Shown: positions 11,542 through 23,510, counted from the first letter of the stretch. The stretch is 64,000 nucleotides of DNA from Candidatus Bartonella washoeensis Sb944nv (GCF_000278135.1 NZ_JH725022.1:70186-134185), one strand, 5' to 3'. The notes: generated from the letters alone by a model not told the origin. Numbers and translations: made by a program.

Positions 11542-11949
11542 TTAATCCTCATGTTTATCAGTACGGCTGAGATCGCGTGCTACTTCAGGAGAGCGGAGTA
11601 GGGCATCAATTTTTGAAAAATTATCAAAACTGCTATCAAGACGAAAACGCAGTTCAGGCATATATTTTATTTGTCGCAACGAATGACTTATTTCTCCACG
11701 GATAAAGCGGCTATATTTATTAAGGACATTAACAACATCATCATGAGAAGCGTTATTAAGAATGGTGAGAGGAGAAACAAAACAGGTGGCAATTTTCAAA
11801 TCTGGTGACATGCGTACTTCAGAGACAGAAATCATAATATTCTTCAGAACATCGTCAATTAAAATATCTCGCTGCAATATATGGGCTACCGCGTGGCGCA
11901 CTTGCTCTCCGACTCTTAATTGTCGTTGTGATGGATTTGCATTTTTCAT
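11542..11949 (-). CDS. rbfA: Ribosome-binding factor A
   Basis: KH-like cold-shock protein needed for late 30S maturation and 16S 5'-end processing. At 135 residues it has the typical length. Visible family features are [17 protein letters not shown] at the N-terminus, the [17 protein letters not shown] strand, and [25 protein letters not shown]. It lies between infB and truB in the conserved order; 123 bp without a gene separates it from infB. Confidence 0.95.
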   Translation of the reverse strand: MKNANPSQRQLRVGEQVRHAVAHILQRDILIDDVLKNIMISVSEVRMSPDLKIATCFVSPLTILNNASHDDVVNVLNKYSRFIRGEISHSLRQIKYMPELRFRLDSSFDNFSKIDALLRSPEVARDLSRTDKHED

Positions 11950-12072
11950 GAAAGCTTTAACCTTTTTCCAATTCCTCTTTCCTTTACCACTTTAAGGGAT
12001 AAGAAAGAATAACTGCCTATAAATCCTACTAACTTTTCTCATTTTACGAAAGAGTAAAGGCATTGGAGTATT

Positions 12073-14598
12073 TTATAATGTGCGATTAATATGTTCCACT
12101 CGGAAAATTTCAATAATATCTCCTGCACGCATATCTTCATAGTTTTCGAATGCTATTCCACATTCTTGACCACTTTGCACTTCATTGACTTCATCCTTGA
12201 AGCGCTTGAGTGTTTTAAGTTTTCCTTCATGAATGACAATATTATCACGGATAAGGCGGACACCTGCTCCTCTTTCTATTTTACCTTCTGTAACACGGCA
12301 TCCAGCAACTTTCCCAATTTTTGTAATGTTAAAGACTTCCAAGATTTCGGCGTTACCAAGGAAAGTTTCACGCTGCTCTGGTGAGAGCAATCCTGACATA
12401 GCAGCTTTTATATCATCAACGAGATCATAAATGATGTTATAATAGCGAATTTCAATTCCTTGTATTTTAGCACAATCACGTGCTTGTTTGTTGGCTCTAA
12501 CATTAAAGCCAATTACAGCAGAGTTGGAAGCTTCAGCAAGAGAAATATCACTTTCAGTAATACCTCCAGCACCAGAATGCACAATGCGTGCACGTACCTC
12601 TTCATTTCCTAGTTTTTCTAATGCTGAGGCGATTGCTTCAATAGATCCTTGAACATCTCCTTTAATAATAAGGGGAAACTCTTTCACACCTGTAGTTTGT
12701 AATTTTGTCATCATCTGTTCAAGAGAACCGCGAGAACTAGTTTGGCGAGCTACAGCTTTATCACGTGCTAATCGTTGACGATATTCAGAAATTTCTCGTG
12801 CCTTTGCTTCATGCGTGACAACAGCAAAACGGTCACCAGCTTGTGGTGTTCCTTGCATGCCCAAAATTTCGATGGGTGTAGAGGGGAGTGCTTCTTTAAT
12901 ATGACGTCCATGGTCATCAATCAAAGCGCGTACGCGGCCCCATTCATTGCCGGCAACAATAATATCAGAAGGATGCAATGTGCCTTTTTGCACAAGAACA
13001 GTTGCAACAGATCCACGACCTCGATCTAGTTTTGCTTCAATAACAACACCTTCTGCAGTTCGTTTGGGATCTGCTTTTAGATCAAGAATTTCAGCTTGAA
13101 GGAGAATAGCTTCGAGAAGTTTATCAAGATTTTGTCCGGTTTTAGCAGAAACTTCGACTTCCAAAGTTTCTCCACCCATAGTTTCAACAAAAACTTCGTG
13201 TTGCAAAAGTTCCGTGCGTACTTTTTGGGGATCAGCAGCTGGTTTATCAATTTTATTGATCGCGACAATAATGGGTACACCAGCAGCTTTAGCATGATTA
13301 ATTGATTCAATTGTTTGCGGCATAACACTATCATCAGCGGCTACAACTAGAATGGCAATATCCGTAACACGGGCTCCACGAGCACGCATAGCTGTGAAGG
13401 CGGCGTGTCCAGGTGTATCAATAAAGGTAATTTTTTGACTGTTGTGTTCTACTTGATAAGCACCAATATGCTGTGTAATACCCCCCGCTTCACTAGAAAC
13501 AACATTCGCTTTTCGAATAGCATCGAGAAGAGAAGTTTTTCCATGGTCAACATGGCCCATAATTGTTACAACTGGTGGACGTTGCTGCATTTTTTCAGGA
13601 TTATCAATTATATTAAAGATGCCTTCTTCCACATCAGATTCCAAAACACGTTTAACAGTATGGCCGAATTCAACAGCGATAAGCTCAGCAACATCTGCGT
13701 CAATAACGTCTCCGGGTTTCATCATTTGTCCCTGTTTCATCAGAAATTTAATCACATCAACGGAACGTTCAGTCATGCGCTGTGCGAGTTCTTGAATGGT
13801 GATGGTTTCAGGAAGAATAACCTCACGAGAAATTTTTTCTTTTGGTTCTTGGTTTTGTGCACGTTTAAATTTTTCCTGCCTGCGGCGCATTGCAGCCATT
13901 GAACGCCCACGTGCGCTTCCTTCTTCGTCCAATGCACTATTGAGAGTTAGCTTTCCACGACGTCGTTCATCGGCACCTTTTACAACTTTTGGTGCACGCA
14001 CTTCTGATTTAGCAGGGGTAGCGCGTCGGTTATGCCGATCATCATCTTTATCATCTGTTTTGCGTTTTTCATTTACAGTTATATTTTTAGGCGTGATAGG
14101 AATATCTATCATTTCTATCTGGGAGTGAACAGGGGGAAGAGGTGGAGTTTGTACCGTAAGATTTTGGTTTTTTTCTTCTTGATGTGTTTCAGTTTCTTGA
14201 ATTGTCTGCCGCAAGCTTTCTTCAAGCTCTTTAGCGCGTTTTGCTTGTTCTTCGGCTTGTTTACGCGCTATTCTTTCTTGGATATGAGCTTCTTCTAACG
14301 CACGAAGTCTAGCTTCCATTTCAGCTGATGAAAGATTGCTTTTAGCCACAGGTTCACTTGGCTTAGTTTCTTCGAAGCGTGGTTTAGAGCGTTGAGGAGC
14401 CACATGTGGTTTAGTAATTGGCTGTGATATTTCAACTTTTTCATCAGGCCGCGTAATTTTGCGCCGCTTGGTTTCGACGACGACAGCCTTTGTACGGCCA
14501 TGGCTAAAATTTTGCTTGACCGTGCTAGTTTCTAGGGCTGACCGTTTTAAAGTCAGTGTCCTCTTGACTGTTATTTTGTCGTTATTATTCTCACTCAT
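12073..14598 (-). CDS. infB: Translation initiation factor IF-2
   Basis: GTPase that brings initiator tRNA to the 30S subunit. The 841-residue protein starts with a long charged, coiled-coil N-terminal region (about 340 residues rich in Arg, Glu and Gln). Next come the G-domain motifs [27 protein letters not shown] and AINKIDKP, then the domains ending in the initiator-tRNA binding part. The ATG overlaps the ylxR stop by 4 bp, so translation is probably coupled. Confidence 0.97.
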   Translation of the reverse strand: MSENNNDKITVKRTLTLKRSALETSTVKQNFSHGRTKAVVVETKRRKITRPDEKVEISQPITKPHVAPQRSKPRFEETKPSEPVAKSNLSSAEMEARLRALEEAHIQERIARKQAEEQAKRAKELEESLRQTIQETETHQEEKNQNLTVQTPPLPPVHSQIEMIDIPITPKNITVNEKRKTDDKDDDRHNRRATPAKSEVRAPKVVKGADERRRGKLTLNSALDEEGSARGRSMAAMRRRQEKFKRAQNQEPKEKISREVILPETITIQELAQRMTERSVDVIKFLMKQGQMMKPGDVIDADVAELIAVEFGHTVKRVLESDVEEGIFNIIDNPEKMQQRPPVVTIMGHVDHGKTSLLDAIRKANVVSSEAGGITQHIGAYQVEHNSQKITFIDTPGHAAFTAMRARGARVTDIAILVVAADDSVMPQTIESINHAKAAGVPIIVAINKIDKPAADPQKVRTELLQHEVFVETMGGETLEVEVSAKTGQNLDKLLEAILLQAEILDLKADPKRTAEGVVIEAKLDRGRGSVATVLVQKGTLHPSDIIVAGNEWGRVRALIDDHGRHIKEALPSTPIEILGMQGTPQAGDRFAVVTHEAKAREISEYRQRLARDKAVARQTSSRGSLEQMMTKLQTTGVKEFPLIIKGDVQGSIEAIASALEKLGNEEVRARIVHSGAGGITESDISLAEASNSAVIGFNVRANKQARDCAKIQGIEIRYYNIIYDLVDDIKAAMSGLLSPEQRETFLGNAEILEVFNITKIGKVAGCRVTEGKIERGAGVRLIRDNIVIHEGKLKTLKRFKDEVNEVQSGQECGIAFENYEDMRAGDIIEIFRVEHINRTL

Positions 14599-15230
14599 TG
14601 TATTTCCTTCACGGCTTGTGCCGTCATCTCACCAGGCTTACTGTACTTATCATCACGGTAGGTGATCAGCTTATGTAATGTTTTGAGAAATGCTTCTGCA
14701 GCCTTCGTATTTAATAAACCAGCATGCATCACAAGATTAGCTCCAAAAGCTACACTCATTTCATCACTTGTAAATAAAGATGTAATTTTTATGTTCTGAT
14801 TTGTTTTTTTCTGTATTGTATGAATAGCTTGTGAAATTTTTTGTTTCCCATTTTTTGTAGCTTCTTTGGCATGCAGCACCAGGACGACTTGACCAGAGCG
14901 TATAGCAGCATCAACTTTGGTTGCTCCCATGACAACGGCGCCTGCTTTTCGCGCCATGGAAAGACTTCCAAGAGCAGATTTTAGCAAAAGTGTATCCACA
15001 ATATGCGCAAGATTTGATGCAACCTCAACATCTGTTTTAAAACTTTTGTTAAAAGCTTTCTGTCTGATCGCTTCCTCAATAGCAGAGCGGCGGGAAGAGA
15101 CCCAGACGCCACGCCCAGGCAGATTGGATTTAAGGTCAGGGACAATTTGATTATTGGGACCAATAACAAAACGGATCAGCGTTTTTGCTGAAGCATTTTT
15201 TCTTGTCACAATGCAGGTCCGTTCATTCAT
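14595..15230 (-). CDS. YlxR-family RNA-binding protein with L7Ae-like C-terminal domain
   Basis: The N-terminal 80 residues match the YlxR (DUF448) fold: [10 protein letters not shown] near the start and [12 protein letters not shown]. The following part, [17 protein letters not shown], is typical of the L7Ae/L30e-like domain seen in the longer alphaproteobacterial form. At 211 residues it is the fused form. It lies between nusA and infB, with its ATG directly after the nusA stop and its own stop overlapping infB by 4 bp. The molecular role is not settled; an RNA-binding role in transcription or ribosome assembly is inferred from fold and context. Confidence 0.85.
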   Translation of the reverse strand: MNERTCIVTRKNASAKTLIRFVIGPNNQIVPDLKSNLPGRGVWVSSRRSAIEEAIRQKAFNKSFKTDVEVASNLAHIVDTLLLKSALGSLSMARKAGAVVMGATKVDAAIRSGQVVLVLHAKEATKNGKQKISQAIHTIQKKTNQNIKITSLFTSDEMSVAFGANLVMHAGLLNTKAAEAFLKTLHKLITYRDDKYSKPGEMTAQAVKEIQ

Positions 15231-16886
15231 TTAAAGTGTATCCACATTCAAATTATCTATTTTTTCATTTTCTGCAAAATTTTCACTTTTTGCAGGATTT
15301 TCTGTAATAAGATCAGCCTTGTCTATCCAACCTGCTCGCACGCGTGCAGCTAAAACCATAGCTTCTGCATCAGCTCGTGTAATATCAAACGAGGTTAGAA
15401 TACCAGAAAAACTCTGTGTTTGACCTTCTTTACGCTCTCTCCAGCCAACCAAATCGTCGACTGCATAGCCTGCAAAATCCTCTATTGTTTTTACACCATC
15501 TTCGCCAATAGCTACCAACATAGCATTTGTCATTCCAGGAAGTATTCGCAATTCATCAGAAACACCGAGTTTTTTACGTTTTTCATCAAGTTCTTTCTCT
15601 TTTTGTTCTAGATATTCACGCGCACGGTTTTGGATTTCAGCAGCAGTTTCATGATCAAAACCATCAATGGAAGCGATTTCTTCAAGATTAATATAGGCAA
15701 TTTCCTCGATGGAGGAAAAGCCCTCTGATGCCATAACCTGCCCGATCATTTCGTCAACATCTAAAGATTCCATAAACAGCTTGCTGCGTTCAGTAAATTC
15801 TTTTTGACGGTTTTCAGATTCTTCCTTTTCCGTTAAGATATCAATATTCCATCCTGTTAGTTGTGAAGCTAAGCGAACATTTTGCCCACGTCGACCAATA
15901 GCGAGACTGAGCTGGTCATCAGGTACAACGACTTCGATACGTTCTGCATCTTCATCGAGGACTACTTTAGAAACTTCAGCAGGTTGGAGTGCATTGACAA
16001 TAAATGTCGCAGCATCAGGTGACCAAGGAATAATATCAATTTTTTCGCCTTGTAATTCTGCAACAACGGCTTGAACACGACTTCCTCTCATCCCAACACA
16101 GGCTCCAACGGGATCAATTGAACCATCGCGTGAGACAACAGCAATTTTAGCACGTGAACCTGGATCGCGGGCAACAGACTTAATTTCTATAATACCATCA
16201 TAGATTTCTGGCACTTCCATGGTAAAAAGCTTTACCATAAATTGAGGATGCGTGCGTGAAAGGAAAATTTGCGGACCTCTTGGTTCGCGGTGCACATCAT
16301 TAACAAACGCACGAATACGATCTCCATAGCGGAAGGATTCACGTGGAATTAATTCATCACGTCGTACAATAGCTTCACCACGTCCTAGATCGACAATAAC
16401 ATTGCCATATTCCACACGTTTTACCGTACCGGAAATAATTTCACCAATTTTATTTTTGAATTCTTCGTATTGTTGATCACGTTCTGCATCGCGTACTTTT
16501 TGTACAATAACCTGTTTAGCAGATTGCGCTGCGATGCGTCCAAAATCCATAGGAGGCAAAAGGTCGGAAAAAAAATCACCAATTTTGGCGTCCGCTTGAC
16601 GTTTGAGTGCATCAGATAAAGTAATTTCAGATGTATAATCTTCAACGACATCAACAATTTTAAGCAGACGTTGTAATTTAATTTCACCTGTTTTTGAATT
16701 GATCTCAGCACGGATATTGGTTTCTTGACCATAACGAGAACGCGCCGCTTTCTGAATAGCATCGGCCATTGCAGAAATGACAATTTCACGGTCAATCGAC
16801 TTTTCACGTGCAACAGCATCTGCAATTTGCAGTATTTCAAGCCTGTTAGCGCTTGTAGCCATCGATTTTCTCCTTCTTTGTGCCAC
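15231..16886 (-). CDS. nusA: Transcription termination/antitermination protein NusA
   Basis: RNA polymerase-associated factor for pausing, termination and rRNA antitermination. The 551 residues show the N-terminal polymerase-binding domain, an S1 domain ([20 protein letters not shown]), two KH domains ([15 protein letters not shown] and [16 protein letters not shown]), then C-terminal acidic repeats with helix-hairpin-helix character. It lies 24 bp after rimP and directly before ylxR, in the conserved order. Confidence 0.96.
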   Translation of the reverse strand: MAQRRRKSMATSANRLEILQIADAVAREKSIDREIVISAMADAIQKAARSRYGQETNIRAEINSKTGEIKLQRLLKIVDVVEDYTSEITLSDALKRQADAKIGDFFSDLLPPMDFGRIAAQSAKQVIVQKVRDAERDQQYEEFKNKIGEIISGTVKRVEYGNVIVDLGRGEAIVRRDELIPRESFRYGDRIRAFVNDVHREPRGPQIFLSRTHPQFMVKLFTMEVPEIYDGIIEIKSVARDPGSRAKIAVVSRDGSIDPVGACVGMRGSRVQAVVAELQGEKIDIIPWSPDAATFIVNALQPAEVSKVVLDEDAERIEVVVPDDQLSLAIGRRGQNVRLASQLTGWNIDILTEKEESENRQKEFTERSKLFMESLDVDEMIGQVMASEGFSSIEEIAYINLEEIASIDGFDHETAAEIQNRAREYLEQKEKELDEKRKKLGVSDELRILPGMTNAMLVAIGEDGVKTIEDFAGYAVDDLVGWRERKEGQTQSFSGILTSFDITRADAEAMVLAARVRAGWIDKADLITENPAKSENFAENEKIDNLNVDTL

Positions 16887-16910
16887 ACGATGGGCATTAT
16901 CCCAGTGATA

Positions 16911-17537
16911 TTAATTCTTGTAATTTCGCGCCTTTTTTGAGACGTTAAGATTATCTTCTGGAATGAATTGTTGACTTAAATCTTTATTTTTCTTCAACGC
17001 ATCGCGAATAAGTTCATCAGTAAGCACCAAATGCGCATCGATGATGTCATTAAAAGGAATAGGAACATACAGGGCTTCTCCATAGGCCGCTTTATCGGTG
17101 TTTAAGGTAAAGCCATCTTGCGTAATATTTGCGAGTGTTCCACGAAATTTTCGGCGTCCATCAATTGTTATTTTAGTTTCAATTTTTGCAATATGCCCTT
17201 GCCAATGAAAAAAATCAGATTTTCTTACCAATGGACGATCAATTCCAGGAGATGAAATTTCTAAATGATATTTGCGTTCAATAACATTTTGTACATCAAG
17301 AAGGGGAGAAACAGTTCGACTAACAGTTTCACAATCTTCTATTGTCATAGAGCCATCAACGCGTTCGGCCATAATCTGAAGCGTTAAACCATTTAAGCCA
17401 AGGAGTTTTACGCGAACCAAACGAAAACCTAAAGGTTTAAGCAATGGCGTAACAAGAGCAGCAACATGTGCTTCGATGCCGTTCTCTTCAAATAGACGCG
17501 GTTCATCAATATCACTCATTCTTTCAGTTTCGCTCAT
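16911..17537 (-). CDS. rimP: Ribosome maturation factor RimP
   Basis: Needed for 30S subunit maturation. The frame is open from 17612, but I choose the ATG at 17535-17537 (MSETERMSDIDEP). The upstream part runs through a terminator hairpin and does not resemble the family, whereas GGATAAAG stands before this ATG. The result is 208 residues. Conserved parts are LGFRLVRVKLLG, the VSPLLDVQNVI region and LEISSPGIDRPL. A second ATG six codons on is also possible. It opens the rimP-nusA-infB operon, so a promoter should lie just upstream. Confidence 0.92.
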   Translation of the reverse strand: MSETERMSDIDEPRLFEENGIEAHVAALVTPLLKPLGFRLVRVKLLGLNGLTLQIMAERVDGSMTIEDCETVSRTVSPLLDVQNVIERKYHLEISSPGIDRPLVRKSDFFHWQGHIAKIETKITIDGRRKFRGTLANITQDGFTLNTDKAAYGEALYVPIPFNDIIDAHLVLTDELIRDALKKNKDLSQQFIPEDNLNVSKKARNYKN

Positions 17538-17574
17538 ACACTTTATCCAAGTTAGCTTCATCAATTTTATGACA

Positions 17575-17604
17575 TAAAAAAGAGCGGGTCCAGATGGCCC
17601 ACTC
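17575..17604 (-). terminator. Rho-independent terminator after trmB
   Basis: On the minus strand GAGTGGGCC, a four-base loop, then GGACCCGCTC (one bulged A and one G-T pair) is followed directly by a run of six T. It separates trmB from rimP and argues that rimP has its own promoter. Confidence 0.8.
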
Positions 17605-17687
17605 CTCATCATAAGATCAAGAATTTACCCATTGATACTCTTAAATTCAAAGTTTTTCAAGTTGTTTATATAAAAGCGTTTTATCAT

Positions 17688-18389
17688 TTATTTTTTAATA
17701 AAAGTAAGATAGGCAGGTATTCGCCCTTCGCGGAGAGCTTTTGCTTCATAGCGGGTGCTTAGCCATAGCGGATAAGGTGTTTTCCAATCCTTAGGATTTT
17801 CTGCTTCCCACTCAAAGCTGTGATGGTGTGTACAATGATATAGGGTCCAATTTACATAACTCTCTATATCGCTAGCAAAGCGAAATTTTTTGCCTGTTTT
17901 AAGAACGCGAGCGAAACGGTTAAGATTTTTTATGTTGATGAAGCGCCGTTTCCAATGCTTTTTTTTAGGCCATGGATCAGGATAGAAGAGGTCTATTCCA
18001 TCAAGTGATGCATTTGGGAGCCAATCAAGGAGGTGTGTAGCATCATCATCGTAGAGGCGAAGATGATTGTGATGCTGTTGATGTTGTTCAAGAGACATTA
18101 ACATTTTTGCCATGCCATTAATGAAGGGTTCTACACCGATAAAACCGGTTTGTGGAAAATGTTTCATTGCATGGAGCAAGTGTTCACCTCCGCCAAAGCC
18201 AATTTCAAGTCGCACTTCTCTTACTTTCCTAGAAAATAAGGACTTTAGGTCTAAAGGTGCAGAATTATTTAAATCAATGTTAAGAGTTGGGAGAAGTATT
18301 TTTATACGCGTAAGCTGACTATTGCGTAACCGTTTTCCATACCGGCGACCAAAAAAGGCTTCACATGTACGCGCGTTTTTTACAATCAT
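17688..18389 (-). CDS. trmB: tRNA (guanine-46-N7)-methyltransferase
   Basis: Makes m7G46 in the tRNA variable loop. The 233 residues show the SAM-binding motif [27 protein letters not shown], and the TrmB signature [18 protein letters not shown], followed by the C-terminal [11 protein letters not shown] region. The ATG overlaps the metK stop by 4 bp, so it is probably translationally coupled to the SAM synthetase gene that supplies its methyl donor. Confidence 0.95.
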   Translation of the reverse strand: MIVKNARTCEAFFGRRYGKRLRNSQLTRIKILLPTLNIDLNNSAPLDLKSLFSRKVREVRLEIGFGGGEHLLHAMKHFPQTGFIGVEPFINGMAKMLMSLEQHQQHHNHLRLYDDDATHLLDWLPNASLDGIDLFYPDPWPKKKHWKRRFINIKNLNRFARVLKTGKKFRFASDIESYVNWTLYHCTHHHSFEWEAENPKDWKTPYPLWLSTRYEAKALREGRIPAYLTFIKK

Positions 18390-19654
18390 GGTATTTTAAT
18401 CACTGTTTGAAGTGTTTTAATGAGGTCGGTTTTTTCCCATGAAAACGAACCATCATGCTTTGGTTCACGTCCAAAATGACCATAAGCGGCTGTTTTTGCA
18501 TAAATCGGTTTGTTGAGGTTAAGATGTTTTCGGATGCCTGTCGGTGAAAGGTCCATTATTTTGCGGATTGCTGCTTCAATAATACTTTCATCCACTTTCC
18601 CCGTTCCATGCAGATTAAGATAAATAGATAAGGGTTGTGCAACGCCAATTGCATAGGAGAGTTGAATGGTGCATCGTTCTGCTAAATCAGCTGCAACAAT
18701 ATTCTTAGCCAGATAGCGTGCAGCATAAGCTGCAGAACGATCAACTTTTGTTGTATCTTTGCCTGAAAAAGCTCCTCCCCCATGGGGTGCTGCGCCTCCA
18801 TAAGTATCAACAATAATTTTGCGCCCCGTTAGTCCTGCATCGCTTTGAGGTCCACCAATAACGAATTTTCCTGTTGGATTAATGTACCAACTACATTGAT
18901 CCGAAATAGGAATATCATGCAAAGCTTGACGAATATAAGGCTCAACCACTGAACGGACTTTATTGGAATCCCAACTCTCATCTAAATGCTGTGTTGAAAG
19001 AACAATGGATGTTACTTCTATAGGTTTTCCGTTTTTATATCGTATTGTTATTTGGCTTTTAGCATCTGGTCCTAATTTCCCGGTTTCTCCCTCTTTTTTA
19101 TGGCGGGCTTTGGCAAGAAGTTTTAGAATTTTATGTGCATAATAAATTGGCGCGGGCATGAGATCTGGTGTTTCACGGCAAGCATATCCAAACATAATAC
19201 CCTGATCGCCTGCACCTTCTTCACCATGTCGATCCGCAGCGTTGTCAACTCCTCGTGCAATATCAGCTGATTGGGGGCGCAAAAGAACATCAATTTTAAC
19301 GGTTTTCCAATGGAAGCCCACTTGTTCATAACCAATTGCACGAATAGCACGGCGCGCTGCTGTACGAAAACGGGTAGGATTAATGCATGGGAAACCAGCG
19401 TCATCATAGATAAATTGCTTATTTTTATCTTTTTTTAAGAGAGTATCAGGAACACGTACCTCACCGGCAATAACAACACGATTTACACTTACTAAAGTTT
19501 CGCAAGCGATTCGTACTAACCATGGATCAGTACCAGTTTTCTGAGCTTCTTTATAGATCATATCAACGATTTCATCGGAAATACGATCGCAAATTTTGTC
19601 AGGGTGTCCTTCCGATACTGATTCACTCGTAAAAAGATAATCTTGATGCGGCAT
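18386..19654 (-). CDS. metK: S-adenosylmethionine synthetase
   Basis: Makes SAM from methionine and ATP. The start is the ATG at 19652-19654 ([20 protein letters not shown]), which has a strong AAGGAG five bases upstream; the longer frame to 19717 has no such support. The 422 residues contain the P-loop-like [31 protein letters not shown] and the N-terminal GHPDKICD. I looked for a SAM-binding riboswitch in the 119 bp between the HTH gene and metK and did not recognise one. Confidence 0.96.
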   Translation of the reverse strand: MPHQDYLFTSESVSEGHPDKICDRISDEIVDMIYKEAQKTGTDPWLVRIACETLVSVNRVVIAGEVRVPDTLLKKDKNKQFIYDDAGFPCINPTRFRTAARRAIRAIGYEQVGFHWKTVKIDVLLRPQSADIARGVDNAADRHGEEGAGDQGIMFGYACRETPDLMPAPIYYAHKILKLLAKARHKKEGETGKLGPDAKSQITIRYKNGKPIEVTSIVLSTQHLDESWDSNKVRSVVEPYIRQALHDIPISDQCSWYINPTGKFVIGGPQSDAGLTGRKIIVDTYGGAAPHGGGAFSGKDTTKVDRSAAYAARYLAKNIVAADLAERCTIQLSYAIGVAQPLSIYLNLHGTGKVDESIIEAAIRKIMDLSPTGIRKHLNLNKPIYAKTAAYGHFGREPKHDGSFSWEKTDLIKTLQTVIKIP

Positions 19655-19773
19655 AGGAACTCCTTCAAAAAAGAAAACCAACACTCTATTAAAGTCGCCT
19701 TTATTTGCCAATCCCATGACAAATCGTCAATGCTGATTTATGAGATGAGTGAGAGAAAGAATATATTTTTAAT

Positions 19774-20187
19774 TTATAGCTTGTTTTTCAGATCTTCTTC
19801 AGAAAGTGCTTTTGCTAAATCAATGATTTTTCGACGCACTCTAGCATCAGATATATTAGTGAAAGCGCGCATAAGTTGGATTCCCTCACTGCTAGAGCAA
19901 AAGTCCATAAAATTGTTATCGCTTTCAGCAAAGCCTTCCACATGTTCGGTATTAAGACCTTTATCAAAAAAATAAGAAACAGGTACATCCATAATTTCTG
20001 CAATAGCTTGAAGACGACTTGCACCAATACGGTTTGTACCTTTTTCATATTTCTGAATTTGTTGGAAAGTGATGCCTAGTTTTTCTCCCAATTTTTCTTG
20101 GGTGAGTCCTAAAATATTACGACGTAGACGAATACGGGTTCCGACATAGATATCTATGGGATCGGGTTTTTTTCTAGTTTCGGTCAT
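19774..20187 (-). CDS. XRE-family helix-turn-helix transcriptional regulator
   Basis: The start is set at the ATG at 20185-20187 (MTETRKKPDPIDIYVG), which has AAAGAG upstream, giving 137 residues. Residues about 16-70 form a Cro/C1-type HTH (RIRLRRNILGLTQEKLGEKL, then QKYEKGTNRIGASRLQAIA). The rest is a short acidic and hydrophobic tail. The same small regulator sits between lnt and metK in other Rhizobiales as I recall, so it may control SAM or cell-cycle genes, but no target can be read from the sequence. Confidence 0.85.
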   Translation of the reverse strand: MTETRKKPDPIDIYVGTRIRLRRNILGLTQEKLGEKLGITFQQIQKYEKGTNRIGASRLQAIAEIMDVPVSYFFDKGLNTEHVEGFAESDNNFMDFCSSSEGIQLMRAFTNISDARVRRKIIDLAKALSEEDLKNKL

Positions 20188-20334
20188 AATGCAACTCTTT
20201 AAATTTTCAACAATTCGCTTCCAAATCAACATCAGATTTATGTGATGTTGATTTATTATACAATAAAATAATATTTAACACTTTTTCCCAACGCTAGTGG
20301 TATATATAACATGATACCATAAATGGGCGTTCGA

Positions 20335-21969
20335 TCATTTAAGCTGTTTTGTAGAACCAAAACAAACGCGGCACAGTAGCATAAGAATAAATAAGATGAA
20401 AGTAGAGAATATTCTGTATTCATTGCTTCCTATAGGGGAAATAGATGATGGGATCGGTGAATCAATAATGCCAACAGCATCTTGCTGGAGAGCTACAATG
20501 ATTCGTCCATAAGAATCAATGACAGTGGATATCCCATTATTAGCTGCTCGTATGAGGGGAATTCCCAATTCAACTGCACGAAGCTGTGCTTGTTGAAGAT
20601 GTTGGTATGGTCCGGGTGTTACGCCAAACCATGCATCATTTGTAACATTAATGATTGCTTGAGGAGAGGCGCCTTTAAAAGTCATTTCATTGGGAAATAT
20701 TACTTCATAGCAAATCAGCGGAAGATAAGAAAAACCGTTTGGCATCATGACAGTTTTGCGCACACTTGCAGCACTATATCCTCCAATATTATCAGCAAGG
20801 ATATGCAGTCCAATTTTTTTCAATAGATTCTGATAGGGAAGATATTCACCAAAGGGAACTAGGTGAAGTTTATCAGAAGTGTTTAAAATATCACCCTTAG
20901 CGTTAATGACTGCAATTGTGTTAAAATAGTGGGTTTGTGCATTGGCAGGATCATTACTAGCACGTATAGCGCCAATAATAGCCCATTGTTTGGGCTTAAG
21001 AAGAGATGCAATGCGCATTGTGATATCAGAGTTATCATCGAGAAGGTAAGGAATGGATGCTTCGGGCCATATGATAAAGTCGGGTTCTGGATTCTGATCC
21101 GCTGTGGATGTCGCAGTTAGTTCCGTATGAGCTGTAAATATAGCTTCTCGTGTAGTATTACTCAATTTTATGTTTTGTTGGATAGAAGGTTGAATAATGC
21201 GCACCCAATAACTATTTTTTTTGTAATCAGCTATGTTAGGCGCGCTATTAAGACGATAAAACCCAAAACCACTGTGAAGTAATATAAGTGCTAAGCAAAG
21301 AAAAAGTGCGGATTTCTTTTTTTCATCGGTTAATAAAACAGCTGGTAAACTGTAGGCTAAGACGGTAAGAATATTCATTCCGTAAAGTCCTACGAGTGCA
21401 TCAGATTGCATGAGCATAGGGGTTGGCATAGCTGTATAGCCAAGAGCATTCCACGGAAAGCCTGTGAACAAAATTGCGCGCAACAATTCTGCTAATCCCA
21501 GCGCAAAAGCTAGAACAAAAAAGCGTGCTATTCCCTTTGTCCATAACATACCGCCAATAAACCCAGCAAAAAACCAGTAAAGAGAAAGGTAGATGGGAGG
21601 GCCCAAAATAGCAAATGGCACTGCCCAACCAAAAGCAGCTGGATCTGTCAACAAAGCATTGCACAGCCACCAAAGGCCGCAAATAAAATAACCGAAGCCA
21701 AAGGCTCCATAGCTTAAAGCATAGGTCAGAAGGCGTTTTTTATTGTTTTGGATGGTATTTATTGTATCAAGTAAAACAATAAAGATGGGAAAGGTTAAAA
21801 AACAGAGAGGTGTTAAATAAAAGGGTGGAAGCGCAAAAGATGTAAACGCACCACACACAAATAGCACTGCTTGCCGTTGCCAACCAGTAGTGGAAAGCAA
21901 GAAAAGTATGAAACTGTTTAAAAACACTCGGCTATTCTTTGGAGATGACATTTTATTTAAAATTTTCAT
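20335..21969 (-). CDS. lnt: Apolipoprotein N-acyltransferase
   Basis: Adds the third acyl chain to lipoproteins at the inner membrane. About seven N-terminal hydrophobic segments are followed by a nitrilase-type domain. The expected Glu-Lys-Cys triad is visible in IIWPEASIPYL, DKLHLVPFGEYLP and LICYEVIFPNE. The length is 544 residues from the ATG at 21969, which overlaps the corC end by 17 bp; a second in-frame ATG at 21951 (MSSPKNSR) is equally plausible. It belongs to the ybeZ-ybeY-corC-lnt group. Confidence 0.93.
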   Translation of the reverse strand: MKILNKMSSPKNSRVFLNSFILFLLSTTGWQRQAVLFVCGAFTSFALPPFYLTPLCFLTFPIFIVLLDTINTIQNNKKRLLTYALSYGAFGFGYFICGLWWLCNALLTDPAAFGWAVPFAILGPPIYLSLYWFFAGFIGGMLWTKGIARFFVLAFALGLAELLRAILFTGFPWNALGYTAMPTPMLMQSDALVGLYGMNILTVLAYSLPAVLLTDEKKKSALFLCLALILLHSGFGFYRLNSAPNIADYKKNSYWVRIIQPSIQQNIKLSNTTREAIFTAHTELTATSTADQNPEPDFIIWPEASIPYLLDDNSDITMRIASLLKPKQWAIIGAIRASNDPANAQTHYFNTIAVINAKGDILNTSDKLHLVPFGEYLPYQNLLKKIGLHILADNIGGYSAASVRKTVMMPNGFSYLPLICYEVIFPNEMTFKGASPQAIINVTNDAWFGVTPGPYQHLQQAQLRAVELGIPLIRAANNGISTVIDSYGRIIVALQQDAVGIIDSPIPSSISPIGSNEYRIFSTFILFILMLLCRVCFGSTKQLK

Positions 21970-22951
21970 TCTCCGAGATACGAAAAATGCGTAATCGCTT
22001 AATCCGACGTTTATCAGCTTCTAAAATACGGAATCGATAGCCTGGTACCGCTTCAACGATTTCACCTTTTGCAGGAATGCGATCAAGAATGGAGACAATC
22101 AAACCACCAATAGTATCGACTTCATCCCCATATTCTCCTACGATAAAATCTGGACCAAGAGCTTTTTCCACATCTTCTAGTTCGGTTCTTGCATCAACGA
22201 GCCATTTATTATTGGGTTCACGTACGATAGCATTGTTGACATTATCATGTTCATCTTCGATATCACCAACAACTAATTCGACAATGTCTTCCATAGAAAC
22301 TAAACCATCTGTTCCACCATGTTCATCAATGACTAAAGCCATTTGTGTACGTGTGGCTTGCATTCGTGTCAGTAATTTTCTTGCAAGCATGGAGCTAGGA
22401 ACGAAGAGAACTGTTCGAATCAGGTCCAACTCACCGATTGGAGTATGTAAATCTGCATGGTTTAACTGCAGTGCATTCGATGTTTGCTCTGTCTGGACTG
22501 ATTGTATAATAAAGCGCGTTATATAATTAAGGATATCGCGGATATGGATCATTCCCCTCGGATCATCTAAGGTTTCAGCATAAACGGGGATGCGAGAATG
22601 ACCAATTTTTGCAAAACATTGAAGAGCTTCTCCAAGAGGGGTATTTATTTCTAATGCCTGGATTTCAGAACGTGGAATCATGACATCATCAACGCGTGCT
22701 TCACGCAAGCGTAAGATGTTATTGAGCATAGTACGTTCTTCAGGTGAGAAGAGGGCAGTGTCCTTTTCATTGTCAGCAGTGAGAGCAACGGTAAGATCAT
22801 CGCGCAGTGAGGTATAATTACGGCCACGTAAGAACGAAAATAAATGATTTATCAGAGAATTTTTTTCCGTGTGATTTGTTCTTTGAGAGGGATGTTCTTC
22901 AATATTAGAAGATGTTTGACTGTTATTTTGTGCATTTACTTTGTTTGCCAT
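21953..22951 (-). CDS. CorC/HlyC-family CBS-domain protein
   Basis: The 332 residues contain a pair of CBS domains (DVMIPRSEIQALE in the first, then LLTRMQATRTQMALVIDEHGGTDGLVSMEDIVEL) and a C-terminal CorC_HlyC transporter-associated domain (TIGGLIVSILDRIPAKGEIVE). No membrane part is present, so this is the short, soluble CorC-like form, often annotated as hemolysin or TlyC; a Mg/Co efflux accessory role is proposed for the family. It lies between ybeY and lnt in the usual order. Confidence 0.88.
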   Translation of the reverse strand: MANKVNAQNNSQTSSNIEEHPSQRTNHTEKNSLINHLFSFLRGRNYTSLRDDLTVALTADNEKDTALFSPEERTMLNNILRLREARVDDVMIPRSEIQALEINTPLGEALQCFAKIGHSRIPVYAETLDDPRGMIHIRDILNYITRFIIQSVQTEQTSNALQLNHADLHTPIGELDLIRTVLFVPSSMLARKLLTRMQATRTQMALVIDEHGGTDGLVSMEDIVELVVGDIEDEHDNVNNAIVREPNNKWLVDARTELEDVEKALGPDFIVGEYGDEVDTIGGLIVSILDRIPAKGEIVEAVPGYRFRILEADKRRIKRLRIFRISENENFK

Positions 22952-23027
22952 GGTTTTGAGATTTTCTAGACTTTTTTTATTATAATAGAGGCATAAGGTG
23001 CTTTAAATTATATGATTGTGATATTTG

Positions 23028-23504
23028 TTAAGATAATTCAGCATAGGGATCCTTTATAGAAAGCTTTTGAAGAATTTCTCTTTCAAGCTTTTCCATGTGG
23101 TGCGCTTCATCATCTGTTTCATGATTATAGCCAAGAAGATGGAGGACACCATGGACGATCATATGCGTTAAGTGGTCCTGAAATGATTTTCCTTCTTTCT
23201 CTGCTTCAAGAACAACGGTTTCTCGTGCAATAATGATGTCACCAAGCATCGGCCCAGGACGATCTCCAGCTTTAAGAGGCAAAGCAGGAAAAGATAATAC
23301 ATTTGTGGGTTTATTTTTATTGCGCCATAGCGCATTGATCTTTGCCATATGTTTGTCATCCGTAAAAAGCAAACTAATTTCGCTTATAACATTTTCTAAT
23401 GAAACATGATGCATTGTTGTTTTTAATGCTTTTTCAGTGATATTATAAAGCATTTTTTCATCATTCCACCCCGTGCTCTCAACAGTTATATCAATAGTAA
23501 TCAT
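23028..23504 (-). CDS. ybeY: Endoribonuclease / rRNA maturation factor YbeY
   Basis: Metal-dependent RNase for 16S rRNA 3'-end maturation and 70S quality control. The 158 residues end with the zinc motif [21 protein letters not shown], the family HGxLHLxGYDH pattern with Asn in place of Asp, all three His kept. It starts 6 bp after the ybeZ stop. Confidence 0.95.
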   Translation of the reverse strand: MITIDITVESTGWNDEKMLYNITEKALKTTMHHVSLENVISEISLLFTDDKHMAKINALWRNKNKPTNVLSFPALPLKAGDRPGPMLGDIIIARETVVLEAEKEGKSFQDHLTHMIVHGVLHLLGYNHETDDEAHHMEKLEREILQKLSIKDPYAELS

Positions 23505-23510
23505 GACAAA

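Noticed and set aside
19655-19773. Possible SAM riboswitch in the metK leader
   Set aside because: The 119-bp gap shows no recognisable SAM-I or SAM-II core and no clear pseudoknot or terminator pair.
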